Shown here piece after piece: positions 8,206 to 16,138 of a DNA stretch of 64,000 nt. The notes beneath the pieces were generated by a model. That model was given only the letters and a program-made list of their open reading frames with translations. It was not told the DNA's origin and ran no database searches. The stretch is from Rhodococcus triatomae BKS 15-14 (GTDB lineage Bacteria > Actinomycetota > Actinomycetes > Mycobacteriales > Mycobacteriaceae), in NCBI GenBank assembly GCA_000341795.1, contig AODO01000006.1:248001-312000 (forward strand), written 5' to 3'. A program made the translations under genes and the position numbers. Within the stretch, counting starts at the first letter, position 1. Each line of letters begins with the position of its first letter.

Positions 8206-8592
8206 ATGACCCTTCCAGAAATCGCCCTCTCGAACGCGCCCGTGCCGGCGTCGGAGCACCGGCCGGCATCGGGGAACGAGAAGACGGCCGTGTCCCGCGA
8301 CCTGGACGCAGACTGGTTGCGGCGGGCGCTCGGCACCTGCGGCTTCCTCGAGCAGTCCCGGGCGCTACCTCCCGGCGACGTCGCGGTGGTCACCTTCGCC
8401 GTGCGGTGGGCTCCGTTCGGCGGGTCGAGTCCGGGGGATCTGCTGGTCGCCTTCGGGGTGGGGCCGACGCGATTCCGGTCGATGCTGCGGGCCGCGCTGA
8501 CGTCCCACGACACGGAGCAGTACCAGGTCCGGGAGATCAAGCGGGCGCTGCGTGACGACCTGACGGTGGCGTGGGGACTCCTTACCGGGTGA
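8206..8592 (+). CDS. Small protein with a DUF3263-like domain
   Basis: A 128-residue cytoplasmic protein of unknown function. The stretch from about 60 to 115 (VTFAVRWAPFGG ... FGVGPTRFRSMLRAAL ... VREIKRALRDDL) has the spacing of DUF3263, an actinobacterial helical domain usually reading ILDFE..WW......I...F.MS.TRYYQ.LN.LID. The match is by eye and partial. ATG 8206 has GGAG 6-9 bases upstream. It precedes ohrR by 52 bases but ohrR has its own promoter, so co-regulation is doubtful. Confidence 0.5.
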   Translation: MTLPEIALSNAPVPASEHRPASGNEKTAVSRDLDADWLRRALGTCGFLEQSRALPPGDVAVVTFAVRWAPFGGSSPGDLLVAFGVGPTRFRSMLRAALTSHDTEQYQVREIKRALRDDLTVAWGLLTG

Positions 8593-8607
8593 CCCGAGAC
8601 GGATATC

Positions 8608-8644
8608 AGTTGTGCACAACTAAACTGCGTACTACCATTCAGAT
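8608..8644 (+). promoter_or_regulatory. OhrR operator and leaderless ohrR promoter
   Basis: A 14-base perfect palindrome AGTTGTGCACAACT (8608-8621) covers the -35 hexamer TTGTGC (8610-8615). Seventeen bases later comes TACCAT (8633-8638), a TANNNT -10, and six bases after that the GTG start, so transcription probably begins on the start codon. A dyad of this kind next to a MarR-type ohrR fits autoregulation by OhrR. Confidence 0.65.
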
Positions 8645-9133
8645 GTGGCCAACGAACTCGCCCTCGACCAGCAGCTGTGCTTCGCGCTGTATGCCGCATC
8701 CCGGGCGATGACCGCAACCTACCGTCCGATGCTCGACGAGCTGGGGCTGACGTATCCGCAGTATCTGGTGCTGCTGACGTTGTGGGAGCGCGACGGTCGC
8801 GGAGTCCGTGAGATCGGCGATGCCCTCGACCTCGACAGTGGGACCCTCTCTCCACTGCTCAAGCGCATGGAGACACTCGGACTCATCGAACGTCGCCGGC
8901 AGTCGGACGACGAGCGGCGCGTCCTGATCCACCTCACGGACCACGGCCGCGAGCTCCGCGAGCCCGCACGGACCATCCCCCGACGCCTCGCCTCGTGCGC
9001 CGGCATGCCGCCGGAAGAACTCATCGCTCTCCGCTCGACGCTCAAGCACCTCACCGCCACCCTGCGAGCCACAACGGACCCCCGGTCCCCCGACTCCGCA
9101 ACACCCTCCACCCACACAAGGAGAACCGAATGA
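8645..9133 (+). CDS. ohrR: MarR-family organic hydroperoxide sensor OhrR
   Basis: A 162-residue winged-helix MarR protein. The N-terminal LDQQLCFALYAASRAM carries Cys13, at the place of the peroxide-sensing cysteine of OhrR, and the winged helix-turn-helix (about 58-95) includes REIGDALDLDSGTLSPLLKR. Start GTG 8645 lies six bases after a TANNNT -10, suggesting a leaderless mRNA. It overlaps ohr by 4 bases (ATGA). Known role: represses ohr until the cysteine is oxidised by organic hydroperoxides. The tail after 140 is low-complexity. Confidence 0.88.
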   Translation: MANELALDQQLCFALYAASRAMTATYRPMLDELGLTYPQYLVLLTLWERDGRGVREIGDALDLDSGTLSPLLKRMETLGLIERRRQSDDERRVLIHLTDHGRELREPARTIPRRLASCAGMPPEELIALRSTLKHLTATLRATTDPRSPDSATPSTHTRRTE

Positions 9134-9558
9134 ACATCGTCTACACCGCAGAAGCCCTCGTCACCGGCGACGGTCGCAACGGCCAGGGCCGCACCAGCGA
9201 CGGCCGCCTCGACCTGACCTTCGCGATCCCGACGGAGATGGGCGGGACCGGCGACGGCACCAACCCCGAACAGCTGTTCGCGCTCGGCTACGCGGCGTGC
9301 TACCACTCGGCGCTGCGCCTGGTGGCCCGCCAGGCCGGCGCCGATGTCACCGACTCCGCGGTCGGTGCGCGTATCGGCATCGGCCCGACCGAGGGCGGCG
9401 GATTCGGTCTCGAGGCAACCCTCGAGGTGACGCTGCCGAATCTGTCGCGCGAACAGGCTCAGGAACTCGCCGACAAGGCCCACCAGGTGTGCCCGTACTC
9501 GAACGCCACTCGCGGCAACATCGACGTCACCATCCTCGTCACGGGCGACGACGACTGA
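9130..9558 (+). CDS. ohr: Organic hydroperoxide resistance protein Ohr
   Basis: A 142-residue OsmC-fold peroxidase reducing organic hydroperoxides. Both catalytic cysteines are present: Cys57 in YAACYHSAL and Cys121 in VCPYSNATRGN. Length matches the family (about 140). The gene follows ohrR with a 4-base overlap, and the ribosome site AAGGAGA lies in the end of ohrR. Expression should rise on exposure to alkyl or fatty-acid peroxides through release of OhrR from the dyad at 8608. Confidence 0.93.
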   Translation: MNIVYTAEALVTGDGRNGQGRTSDGRLDLTFAIPTEMGGTGDGTNPEQLFALGYAACYHSALRLVARQAGADVTDSAVGARIGIGPTEGGGFGLEATLEVTLPNLSREQAQELADKAHQVCPYSNATRGNIDVTILVTGDDD

Positions 9559-9582
9559 CGCGCACCCACGAACCGACAGGAC

Positions 9583-9598
9583 GGCCCGGAGCCGGGCC
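9583..9598. terminator. Short GC hairpin after ohr
   Basis: GGCCCGG AG CCGGGCC forms a 7-base-pair stem between the convergent ohr and GAP genes, 25 bases past the ohr stop. There is no T run and the loop is very small, so the terminator call is tentative. Confidence 0.35.
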
Positions 9599-9672
9599 CG
9601 CTTCGGCGGGAACGGCAGCCGGGCCGCACTGCGCTCCACCGTGCGGGCCTTGCGCCCGACGGGCGGAGCAGG

Positions 9673-10329
9673 TCAGAACCCGCCCAGGCCCTTTCCGATC
9701 ATCACGGCACCCATGATCGCCAGCACGATCGCCATGACCGCGTGGTTCTGTTCCTGCAACCAGGTCTTCGCCGATGCCAGAGGATCCCGAAGGCGGTCGG
9801 CCGCGAGCGCGTATCCGATCACCGGGATCAGCACCGTCGACCCCGCGATCAGCGTGAACACGACGAGCGCGATCACGTCCCCTCCCGCACTCGAGCCGCC
9901 CGCGCCGATGGTCACGCCGGCCGACACGCACAACAGCAGGTTCTTCGGGTTCACCGCCGCCAGCACTACCCCGAGACCTGCGGCCTTCGGTAGCGTCAGC
10001 TGATCGATCGCCTGCATCCACTTCGGAGTCGACGTGTCGGCGCGATCGCGCCACTGCTTGGCCGCGAGCAGCACGAGCAGAACGCCCAGTACCACCTTGA
10101 TCCACGACACCGAGGACGAACCGTCCTCGTCCGATGCGCCGACCGCACCCGACAAGAGGATGAAGACGCCGGTCGCGGCGACGATCCCGACGATCCACCC
10201 GATGCCGAATCCGACGCTGGCGCTGCCCGCATTCGCCGACAGCAGCATCAGAATGGCGGCGACGATCGGAATCGGCGAGATCGCCACACCGACCGCGAGC
10301 GGTAGCAACGCACCGATGACTTCACCCAT
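9673..10329 (-). CDS. GAP-family (Sap/LysE-like) membrane protein
   Basis: A 218-residue integral membrane protein with about six hydrophobic segments and the start GALLPLAVGVAISPIPIVAAI, typical of the actinobacterial GAP/Sap family, distantly related to LysE exporters. Members have been linked to export of envelope lipids or small solutes, but the substrate here is unknown. Start ATG 10329. It lies 54 bases downstream of an SDR gene on the same strand and may be co-transcribed with it. Confidence 0.72.
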   Translation of the reverse strand: MGEVIGALLPLAVGVAISPIPIVAAILMLLSANAGSASVGFGIGWIVGIVAATGVFILLSGAVGASDEDGSSSVSWIKVVLGVLLVLLAAKQWRDRADTSTPKWMQAIDQLTLPKAAGLGVVLAAVNPKNLLLCVSAGVTIGAGGSSAGGDVIALVVFTLIAGSTVLIPVIGYALAADRLRDPLASAKTWLQEQNHAVMAIVLAIMGAVMIGKGLGGF

Positions 10330-10383
10330 GCGACGACGGTAGGTGCGGGGCGTGGTGGCGCGCCTCGCCCAAACCGAATGAGA

Positions 10384-11298
10384 TCACTCCCGGCTGCCGC
10401 CCCCGTCATCGTCGCTCGGCACCGTCCCGAACCGGTAGGTGACACCGGTGAGACGTTCGGACAGTCCCCAGAGCGACGCGGCGACAGCCCGGTCCTGCGA
10501 CCTGCCGCTCGAGCCCACGGTCTTGGGATGCCCGCGCTGCTCGAAGGGCCCGTCCGGCCCGAGGTAGCTGCCCGAGACCGCCGACGGGGACGTTGCCGCC
10601 CACAACTCGGGAAGAGCACCCATCTCGGCGCTCTGCGCGAACAGGTTGCCGATGCCCATCAGCCTGTCCCAGACGGACTGGGTGTGCCCCTGCAGTCCGG
10701 TGGACGCATAACCGGGGTGAGCGGCAAGCGATTTCACCGCGGACCCGGACGCGCGGAGGCGGCGATCCAGTTCGTACGCGAACATCAGGTTCGCCAGCTT
10801 GGACTGACCGTACGCGGGCCACCTGCTGTAGCTGCGGTGCTGCCAGTTCGGGTCGTCGAGGTTGATGGAGCCGATCCGGTGCATCAGGCTCGACATCGTC
10901 ACCACGCGATCGGTGATGCGGTCCAACAGCAGTCCGGTGAGTGCGAAGTGTCCGAGGTGATTGGTTCCGAACTGGGTCTCGAATCCGTCGGCGGTGGTGG
11001 ACTTCGGCACCGCCATCACGCCGGCATTGTTGACCAGGACGTCGACCTTCTCGACTCCCTCGGCGAACTCACGCACCGAGGACAGGTCCGCGAGATCGAG
11101 TCGTCGCACCTGCGCGTTCGCGCCGATCTCCGCGGCCACCGGGGCGGCCTTGTCCACGCTGCGGCAGGCGAGGATCACGGTGGCGCCCGCCCCGCCGAGC
11201 GCCTTGGCCGTCACGGCCCCGAGGCCGCTGTTCGCGCCGGTCACCACATAGGTGCGGCCGGTCTGGTCGGCGATGTCACGAGCAGTCCATTTCCCCAT
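10384..11298 (-). CDS. Short-chain dehydrogenase/reductase
   Basis: A 304-residue classical SDR of the retinol-dehydrogenase/protochlorophyllide-reductase-like branch. The cofactor motif TGANSGLG is at 20-27, VNNAGVM is near 90, and the active-site pair is in YGQSK (near 165-170). An Arg after the second beta strand (ACRS) suggests NADP preference. ATG 11298 (MGKWTARDIADQTG) is chosen over the longer frame from 11328 because homologous SDRs start at this segment. Substrate unknown. The GAP exporter gene follows on the same strand. Confidence 0.82.
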   Translation of the reverse strand: MGKWTARDIADQTGRTYVVTGANSGLGAVTAKALGGAGATVILACRSVDKAAPVAAEIGANAQVRRLDLADLSSVREFAEGVEKVDVLVNNAGVMAVPKSTTADGFETQFGTNHLGHFALTGLLLDRITDRVVTMSSLMHRIGSINLDDPNWQHRSYSRWPAYGQSKLANLMFAYELDRRLRASGSAVKSLAAHPGYASTGLQGHTQSVWDRLMGIGNLFAQSAEMGALPELWAATSPSAVSGSYLGPDGPFEQRGHPKTVGSSGRSQDRAVAASLWGLSERLTGVTYRFGTVPSDDDGGGSRE

Positions 11299-11346
11299 GA
11301 CCGCGACCCTACCCACCGTGAGGAACATGTCGAGCCGAACGAGGAT

Positions 11347-11380
11347 CGAGCGGGGGCGAACAGACGTTTGCCCCCGCTCG
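11347..11380 (-). terminator. 11-bp-stem hairpin terminator after the 44-residue ORF
   Basis: Arms CGAGCGGGGGC (11347-11357) and GCCCCCGCTCG (11370-11380) enclose a 12-base loop. It lies 14 bases beyond the stop of the small minus-strand ORF and 48 bases before the SDR start, as expected for a terminator between them. Confidence 0.6.
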
Positions 11381-11394
11381 TCAGACGACGCTGA

Positions 11395-11529
11395 TCACCT
11401 ACCGCTCTGGAAGCCGAGCGTGATGGAGCCCAACAGCGCGAGCAGCGGCAGCAGCGAGTCAGCGGACGAGCCGTTGCCTTCCTCCTCCACGGCGGGAGGG
11501 CAGGGGTCGGTGATGAAGCCGAAGGCCAT
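11395..11529 (-). CDS. Unknown 44-residue protein with a hydrophobic C-terminal half
   Basis: A short frame too small for usual gene calling. It starts at ATG 11529 with GGAG seven bases before the start codon and ends TGA at 11395. The first 25 residues are acidic and contain one Cys (DPCPPAVEEEGNG); the rest is hydrophobic (LLPLLALLGSITLGF), enough for one short membrane segment. A strong hairpin follows. It lies 116 bases downstream of the CocE-type hydrolase on the same strand. No homolog is recalled. Coding status rests on the ribosome site and the following terminator. Confidence 0.45.
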   Translation of the reverse strand: MAFGFITDPCPPAVEEEGNGSSADSLLPLLALLGSITLGFQSGR

Positions 11530-11645
11530 TTTTCACTCCAATTCGTCAGACCCGATGCCGCCCGTCGGCAACGGCGTCCGCGGCACGCTATCCCAGTGGT
11601 AGTGGCACCGGTGGCGGAATCGAAGGAGTTCTCGCACAAAGGGTC

Positions 11646-13676
11646 CTAACGTTCGACACCACTGAAGGGCACGGTGACGAAGCTCGGCGCGGCCTCGTCC
11701 AACTGCAGGTGCTGAGGGCGGAGCCCACTGTCCGCGCGCATCGGACCGAGCGGCAGATACCGAGGGGCACTGAGCGCGTACACGTCGACCCGGAGCCGAT
11801 GACCGGGCTGGAGGATCGCGTCTGTCGCGAGCAGGTTCACGTCGAGCACGGTCGGCTCACCGGGAACCGTCGGCTGCCGTGTGTCCAGGGTGAGGTGATG
11901 GTGGGCGTCCGTGTAGTCGCCGTTCGGAGCCTTCTGCGACTTCGAGTCGTCGACCGCGCGCAGCGACGACGTGAGTGCGCCGTTGCTCAACGCCGTCGAG
12001 CGGCCGTCGGGCGCGACGTCGTTGAGCGTCACGGCCCAGAAGCCGTCCGTCCCGTCGTGCACGGTGTTCAGGTGCACGTTGATCGGACCGGACACTACGG
12101 TCGGCTCGGTGACGGGTGCGCTGGTGAACGTCAGTCCGTCGCCCTCCTGTGTACGCGAGTCCGTGGTGCACACGGTGCCGAGCGCGACGAATGCGCCTGC
12201 GGTGCCCTGAGCGGCGTCGCGGGAGCAGAGGCTGCGCAAGCCGGGAGCGACCGTGAGCCGGGTGCTGCCGGCGGGCGCGTCGGACACCAGGCTGCCGTCG
12301 TGCACGCTGTGGCCGGCGGTTCCGCTCGGCGCCGCCGACAGGTACAACCGTTCGTACTCGACCCCGGCGCGCGGGAACTGGTCCGTCGTCGTCCACCCGC
12401 CTCCCTGCTGCCACAGTGTGACCGGGCCGTACTCGTCGATCCCGTTGTCGATTCCCTTGAGCCACTTGTCGAACCACGCCCGTTGCAGGACGTCGATGCG
12501 CGGTGGGGCACCCGCCTTTCCGAATCCCTGTCCCGGGTTCAGGTGGTACGTGTCGCCCATGACCAGCTGTTTCCGGCCCGGCGGCAGGTCGATGGCGTTG
12601 TAGATCCGCGGCTCGCTGTTGGCGAAGATGTCGTGCCAACCACCGAACACCATCGTGGGGACCTCGATGGCGTCGACCTTCGCCAACCGTTCCCGGTAGA
12701 ACGGACCGTCCTGCGCGACGTCGAGGGTGGACGGGGCGATCCCGTCGATCGTCGGGGCCGACAGCGCCTCCGCCAGCTCCGGCAGCAGCGTGCCCGGGCT
12801 CTCGAGACGGTCCGCGAGCCACCGCTGATCGATCTGTCCCCGCAGCAGATCCTGGGCGTTGGGAATGAGTTTCGTGCCGTTCACCAGCGACAGCCACAGC
12901 GGCATGAAGCCGACACCGAGCCCGCCTCCGGTGCCGACGATGTCGCGGAGCAGGTCGTTGCCCGGCTCGACCGCGAAGATGGCCTCGAGCGCGTCGGGGC
13001 GGTGACCTGCGGCCTGCACCGAGTTGATCCCCGAGTAGGACACGCCACCCATGCCGACCGCGCCGTCCGACCACGACTGCGCGCTCGCCCAGTCGATGAT
13101 CTCGACACTGTCCTGCTGCTCCCGCGGGCCGAGCACGTCCCACACCCCCTGCGAGAACCCGGTGCCGCGAGCGTCGACGACGACCTGCACGTAACCGCTC
13201 TGCACGAGGGGGCGATTGACCCCGAACGCCTTCATGCCGCCGCCCGCGACCAGTCCGGTGAGCTCCGAGATCCCGTCGAGCGGCGTCCCGGTGAGGTTCA
13301 GTTCGTTGAGGAAGGCGGTCAGGTTCTCGCCGACCCCGGGGAGCGAGAGCCCCGCGTCGGCGACCGCGCTGACGAGCTTCGTGTACGGGGTCACGTTGAC
13401 GACCGTGGGCAGCTTCTCGCCGACGGCGCGACCGGAGGGGTCGGCCGGGCGGTAGACGTTGGCACGCAGAACGGTGCCGTCGCTCATCGTGATCGGCACG
13501 TCCCACTCGATCGCGATGCCGGGATGCCGTGGCGACCCGTCGGCAGTGGCCTGCCATTGCTGCGCGGCCGCACCGCCTGTGGGATCTGCCACCGCGACAT
13601 ACGGAGCCACGACGACCCCGGCCCCCAACGTCAGCGCAGTCACGACCGCGCCCACCACCGTCCCCCGTCCGCGCAC
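11646..13676 (-). CDS. Secreted CocE/NonD family hydrolase (X-Pro dipeptidyl-peptidase S15 type)
   Basis: A 676-residue exported serine hydrolase. The first 30 residues form a signal peptide (RGRGTVVGAVVTALTLGAG then AVA-DP). The alpha/beta hydrolase domain has the nucleophile Ser213 in GGVSYSG, and the C-terminal third (from about 430) is the jelly-roll domain of the CocE/PepX_C family. Family members cleave esters or dipeptides; several actinobacterial ones act on acyl or glutaryl substrates. GTG 13676 is preceded by GAGGGGG at 6-7 bases. Divergent from the RluA gene. Actual substrate unknown. Confidence 0.85.
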   Translation of the reverse strand: MRGRGTVVGAVVTALTLGAGVVVAPYVAVADPTGGAAAQQWQATADGSPRHPGIAIEWDVPITMSDGTVLRANVYRPADPSGRAVGEKLPTVVNVTPYTKLVSAVADAGLSLPGVGENLTAFLNELNLTGTPLDGISELTGLVAGGGMKAFGVNRPLVQSGYVQVVVDARGTGFSQGVWDVLGPREQQDSVEIIDWASAQSWSDGAVGMGGVSYSGINSVQAAGHRPDALEAIFAVEPGNDLLRDIVGTGGGLGVGFMPLWLSLVNGTKLIPNAQDLLRGQIDQRWLADRLESPGTLLPELAEALSAPTIDGIAPSTLDVAQDGPFYRERLAKVDAIEVPTMVFGGWHDIFANSEPRIYNAIDLPPGRKQLVMGDTYHLNPGQGFGKAGAPPRIDVLQRAWFDKWLKGIDNGIDEYGPVTLWQQGGGWTTTDQFPRAGVEYERLYLSAAPSGTAGHSVHDGSLVSDAPAGSTRLTVAPGLRSLCSRDAAQGTAGAFVALGTVCTTDSRTQEGDGLTFTSAPVTEPTVVSGPINVHLNTVHDGTDGFWAVTLNDVAPDGRSTALSNGALTSSLRAVDDSKSQKAPNGDYTDAHHHLTLDTRQPTVPGEPTVLDVNLLATDAILQPGHRLRVDVYALSAPRYLPLGPMRADSGLRPQHLQLDEAAPSFVTVPFSGVER

Positions 13677-13813
13677 CCGGCCCCCTCGTGTCGGCGGGCA
13701 CCGAGTGTGGAGTGATCGGCGCCACAGAAACCTACCGGAGGGTAGCCGCTCCCCCGACCCCGGTCAACGACTGCGAATTCGCACCGCAGGGCCGGTGCGC
13801 CTACCGTTGCTCC

Positions 13814-14713
13814 GTGCCCTCCGCCCCGTTGCCCGTGCGTGACGGCCTCAACCCGACGAGGTTGCGGCTGCCCGCGGACAGCGGCTGCGCAACGGTTCTC
13901 GAACACCTGATCACCCGATTTCCCGAGGACGCCGAACGTCTCCGGGAGAAGGTCGCGGCAGCCGAGGTCGTCGACGGCTCCGGTGTGCCCATCACACCCG
14001 AAACCCGTTATCGAGCACACACGTTCGTCTACCTGTACCGCGACCCCGCCCGGGAACCTCGGGTGCCGTTCGAGGTGGACGTCCTTCATCGCGACGAGGA
14101 CCTCCTGGTCGTGGACAAGCCGCATTTCCTGGCGAGCACCCCGCGCGGCAGGCACGTCGTCGAGTCGGCCCTCGTCCGATTGCGGCGCGATCTGGACCTG
14201 CCGGATCTCACACCCGCGCACCGGTTGGACCGGGTGACGGCCGGCGTACTGCTGTTCACCATCAGACCGCAGGTTCGTCGGGCGTACCAGGAGTTGTTCG
14301 CACAGCGGTCCGTCACCAAGGAATACGAGGCGGTCGCGGGATTCGACCCGCGTCTGACGATGCCGACGATCGTGCGGAGCCGGATCGTGAAGCCCGAGGG
14401 GGAACTGCGCTGCGTCGAAGTCGCGGGGGAACCCAATGCGGAGACCGTGATCGAGTTGATCGAGGCCGGGGATCGACACGCCCGCTACCGACTGCTGCCC
14501 CGGACCGGCAAGATGCATCAACTTCGTGTGCACCTGAACTCGCTCGGCGTTCCCATCGTCGGTGACAACTTCTATCCGACACTCCGCGACGTTGCGCCCG
14601 AGGACTATTCGAATCCGCTTCAGCTGCTGGCACGGTCACTGAGCTTCGTCGACCCCATCACCGGAGAGGCGCGAACATTTACCAGCAGGCGGCGTCTGGC
14701 GGCGGAAATCTGA
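13814..14713 (+). CDS. RluA-family RNA pseudouridine synthase
   Basis: A 299-residue enzyme isomerising uridine to pseudouridine in rRNA or tRNA. The catalytic motif is AHRLDRVTAG with Asp139, followed by KEYEAV (about 175) and the RTGKMHQLRVHL motif (about 232-243). The N-terminal extension (about 1-85) is not a clear S4 domain. The start is GTG 13814, giving a protein that begins just before the conserved RDGLNPTRLRLP; no good ribosome site is seen, and GTG 13835 is possible. The target RNA position is unknown. Confidence 0.83.
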   Translation: MPSAPLPVRDGLNPTRLRLPADSGCATVLEHLITRFPEDAERLREKVAAAEVVDGSGVPITPETRYRAHTFVYLYRDPAREPRVPFEVDVLHRDEDLLVVDKPHFLASTPRGRHVVESALVRLRRDLDLPDLTPAHRLDRVTAGVLLFTIRPQVRRAYQELFAQRSVTKEYEAVAGFDPRLTMPTIVRSRIVKPEGELRCVEVAGEPNAETVIELIEAGDRHARYRLLPRTGKMHQLRVHLNSLGVPIVGDNFYPTLRDVAPEDYSNPLQLLARSLSFVDPITGEARTFTSRRRLAAEI

Positions 14714-14751
14714 GGCAATCGAGACTCGAAAGTGGCCTGAATCACAGTATC

Positions 14752-14786
14752 TTGCATCTGAAATGCAAATTAAATAACTTCGGTTC
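14752..14786 (+). promoter_or_regulatory. NsrR-like operator on a leaderless hmp promoter
   Basis: TTGCAT CTGAA ATGCAA (14752-14768) is a 17-base dyad like the NsrR box (ATGCATTT..AAATGCAT). Its left arm is also the -35 (TTGCAT); after a 17-base spacer comes TAACTT (14775-14780), a TANNNT -10, then six bases and the hmp ATG. A nitric-oxide-sensitive NsrR would block polymerase here. No nsrR gene is in the window. Confidence 0.6.
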
Positions 14787-15995
14787 ATGAGCCTTTCAGC
14801 AGCATCCAAGGAAGTCATCATCGCCACCCTCCCCGCAGTCGGAGGGGCCATCGGCGACATCACTCCGCTCTTCTACAAGAAGCTGTTCGCCGCGCACCCG
14901 GAGCTCGAGCGCGACCTCTTCAACCGCGGCAACCAGAAGCAGGGCGAGCAGCAGAAGGCTCTTGCCGGTGCGGTCGCCGCATACGCCACCATGCTCGTCG
15001 GCGACAACCCGCACGCCACCGACGCGATCATGTCCCGCATCGCGAACAAGCATGCGTCGCTTGGCATCACGGCCGACAGCTACCCGATCGTCCACACGCA
15101 CCTGTTCGCCGCCATCGTCGAGGTCCTCGGCGAAGCGGTCACGCCCGAGGTCGCCTCGGCTTGGGACGAGGTGTACTGGCTGATGGCCAATGCCCTCATC
15201 GCCGCCGAGCACAAGCTCTACGCCGACTCGGGCGTCGAGGACGGCCAGGTGTGGCGCGAGGTCACCGTCGCGCGCAAGGTCACACAGTCCCCCGAGACCG
15301 TGTCCTTCGTGCTCGCCTCCCCCACCGGCGAGCCGCTGCCGAAGCACCTTCCCGGACAGTACATCTCGGTCGCCGTCAACCTGCCCGACGGCGCCCGGCA
15401 GATCCGCCAGTACAGCCTCGTCGGCGCTCCCGGCGCCGCCGAGTGGCAGATCACCGTCAAGGCCGTACCCTCCCTCGCCGCAGCCCCCGCGGGTGAGGTC
15501 TCGAACTTCCTGCACGCGAACGTCGTGGAGGGGGACACCCTGCAGGTGTCGCTCCCGTTCGGCGATCTCGTTCTCGAGGAGGGCGACGCGCCGCTGCTGC
15601 TCATCTCCGCGGGCATCGGCTGCACGCCGATGATCGGCATGCTCAACCATCTCGCCGAAACCGGTGCCGAGCGGAACGTGTCGGTGCTGCACGCCGACCG
15701 CTCGCCCGATCACCACGCCCACCGCGCCGAGCTCAGCGAACTGGTGGAGCGCATCCCCTCCGCCACCATGCACCGCTGGTACGAGGACCTGGCCGACCTG
15801 ACCGAGCAGGACACCCTGCACCTCGGCCGGACCGACCTGTCGAAGATCGAGATCGCCGACGGCACCCGCGTCTACCTCTGCGGCCCGCTGCCGTTCATGC
15901 ACTCCATCCGCGACACCCTGATCGACCGTCAGGTCCCGGCCGACTCCATCCGCTACGAGGTCTTCGGCCCCGACAGCTGGGCGCCCGTCGGCTGA
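14787..15995 (+). CDS. hmp: Flavohemoprotein Hmp (nitric oxide dioxygenase)
   Basis: A 402-residue three-domain protein. The globin (1-140) has the distal Tyr30 (LFYKKLF) and proximal His89 (IANKHASLGI); the FAD domain follows (about 150-260) with the RQYSL motif near 213; the NAD domain is about 265-395 with the GIGCTPM nucleotide-binding loop and a YLCGPLPFM segment. It oxidises NO to nitrate using O2 and NAD(P)H. The gene stands alone, probably leaderless, under an NsrR-like operator, and is closed by a strong terminator. Confidence 0.95.
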   Translation: MSLSAASKEVIIATLPAVGGAIGDITPLFYKKLFAAHPELERDLFNRGNQKQGEQQKALAGAVAAYATMLVGDNPHATDAIMSRIANKHASLGITADSYPIVHTHLFAAIVEVLGEAVTPEVASAWDEVYWLMANALIAAEHKLYADSGVEDGQVWREVTVARKVTQSPETVSFVLASPTGEPLPKHLPGQYISVAVNLPDGARQIRQYSLVGAPGAAEWQITVKAVPSLAAAPAGEVSNFLHANVVEGDTLQVSLPFGDLVLEEGDAPLLLISAGIGCTPMIGMLNHLAETGAERNVSVLHADRSPDHHAHRAELSELVERIPSATMHRWYEDLADLTEQDTLHLGRTDLSKIEIADGTRVYLCGPLPFMHSIRDTLIDRQVPADSIRYEVFGPDSWAPVG

Positions 15996-16014
15996 CACGG
16001 ACACGACCGGGTGC

Positions 16015-16041
16015 GGCCCGGGCTCGTCACGAGCCCGGGCC
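16015..16041. terminator. Strong bidirectional terminator after hmp
   Basis: GGCCCGGGCTCG and CGAGCCCGGGCC form a perfect 12-base-pair stem with a 3-base loop, extendable by GGGTG (16009-16013) pairing with CACCC (16043-16047). It is 20 bases past the hmp stop, between convergent hmp and aztD. Confidence 0.75.
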
Positions 16042-16067
16042 ACACCCGTTTCCCGCCGTCGCACAAT

Positions 16068-16122
16068 GGCATGAACGGTTCCGTTCAGTCGATCTGACCG
16101 AGTGAACGGAACCGTTCATGCC
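16068..16122. repeat. Twin palindromes forming a perfect 20-bp inverted repeat
   Basis: Arms at 16068-16087 and 16103-16122 are exact complements over 20 bases with a 15-base spacer. Each arm contains its own 16-base near-palindrome, TGAACGG TT CCGTTCA on the left and TGAACGG AA CCGTTCA on the right. It sits just past the aztD stop on the minus strand and after the hmp terminator. It may end aztD transcription, but the palindrome within each arm is unlike a plain terminator. Confidence 0.8.
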
Positions 16123-16138
16123 GTCGGGCATGCGTACG

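Noticed and set aside
13529-13813. Longer N-terminus for the RluA-type synthase
   Set aside because: The extension is opposite the signal-peptide end of the CocE-type gene and gives Arg/Pro-rich sequence with no match; GTG 13814 fits the family start.
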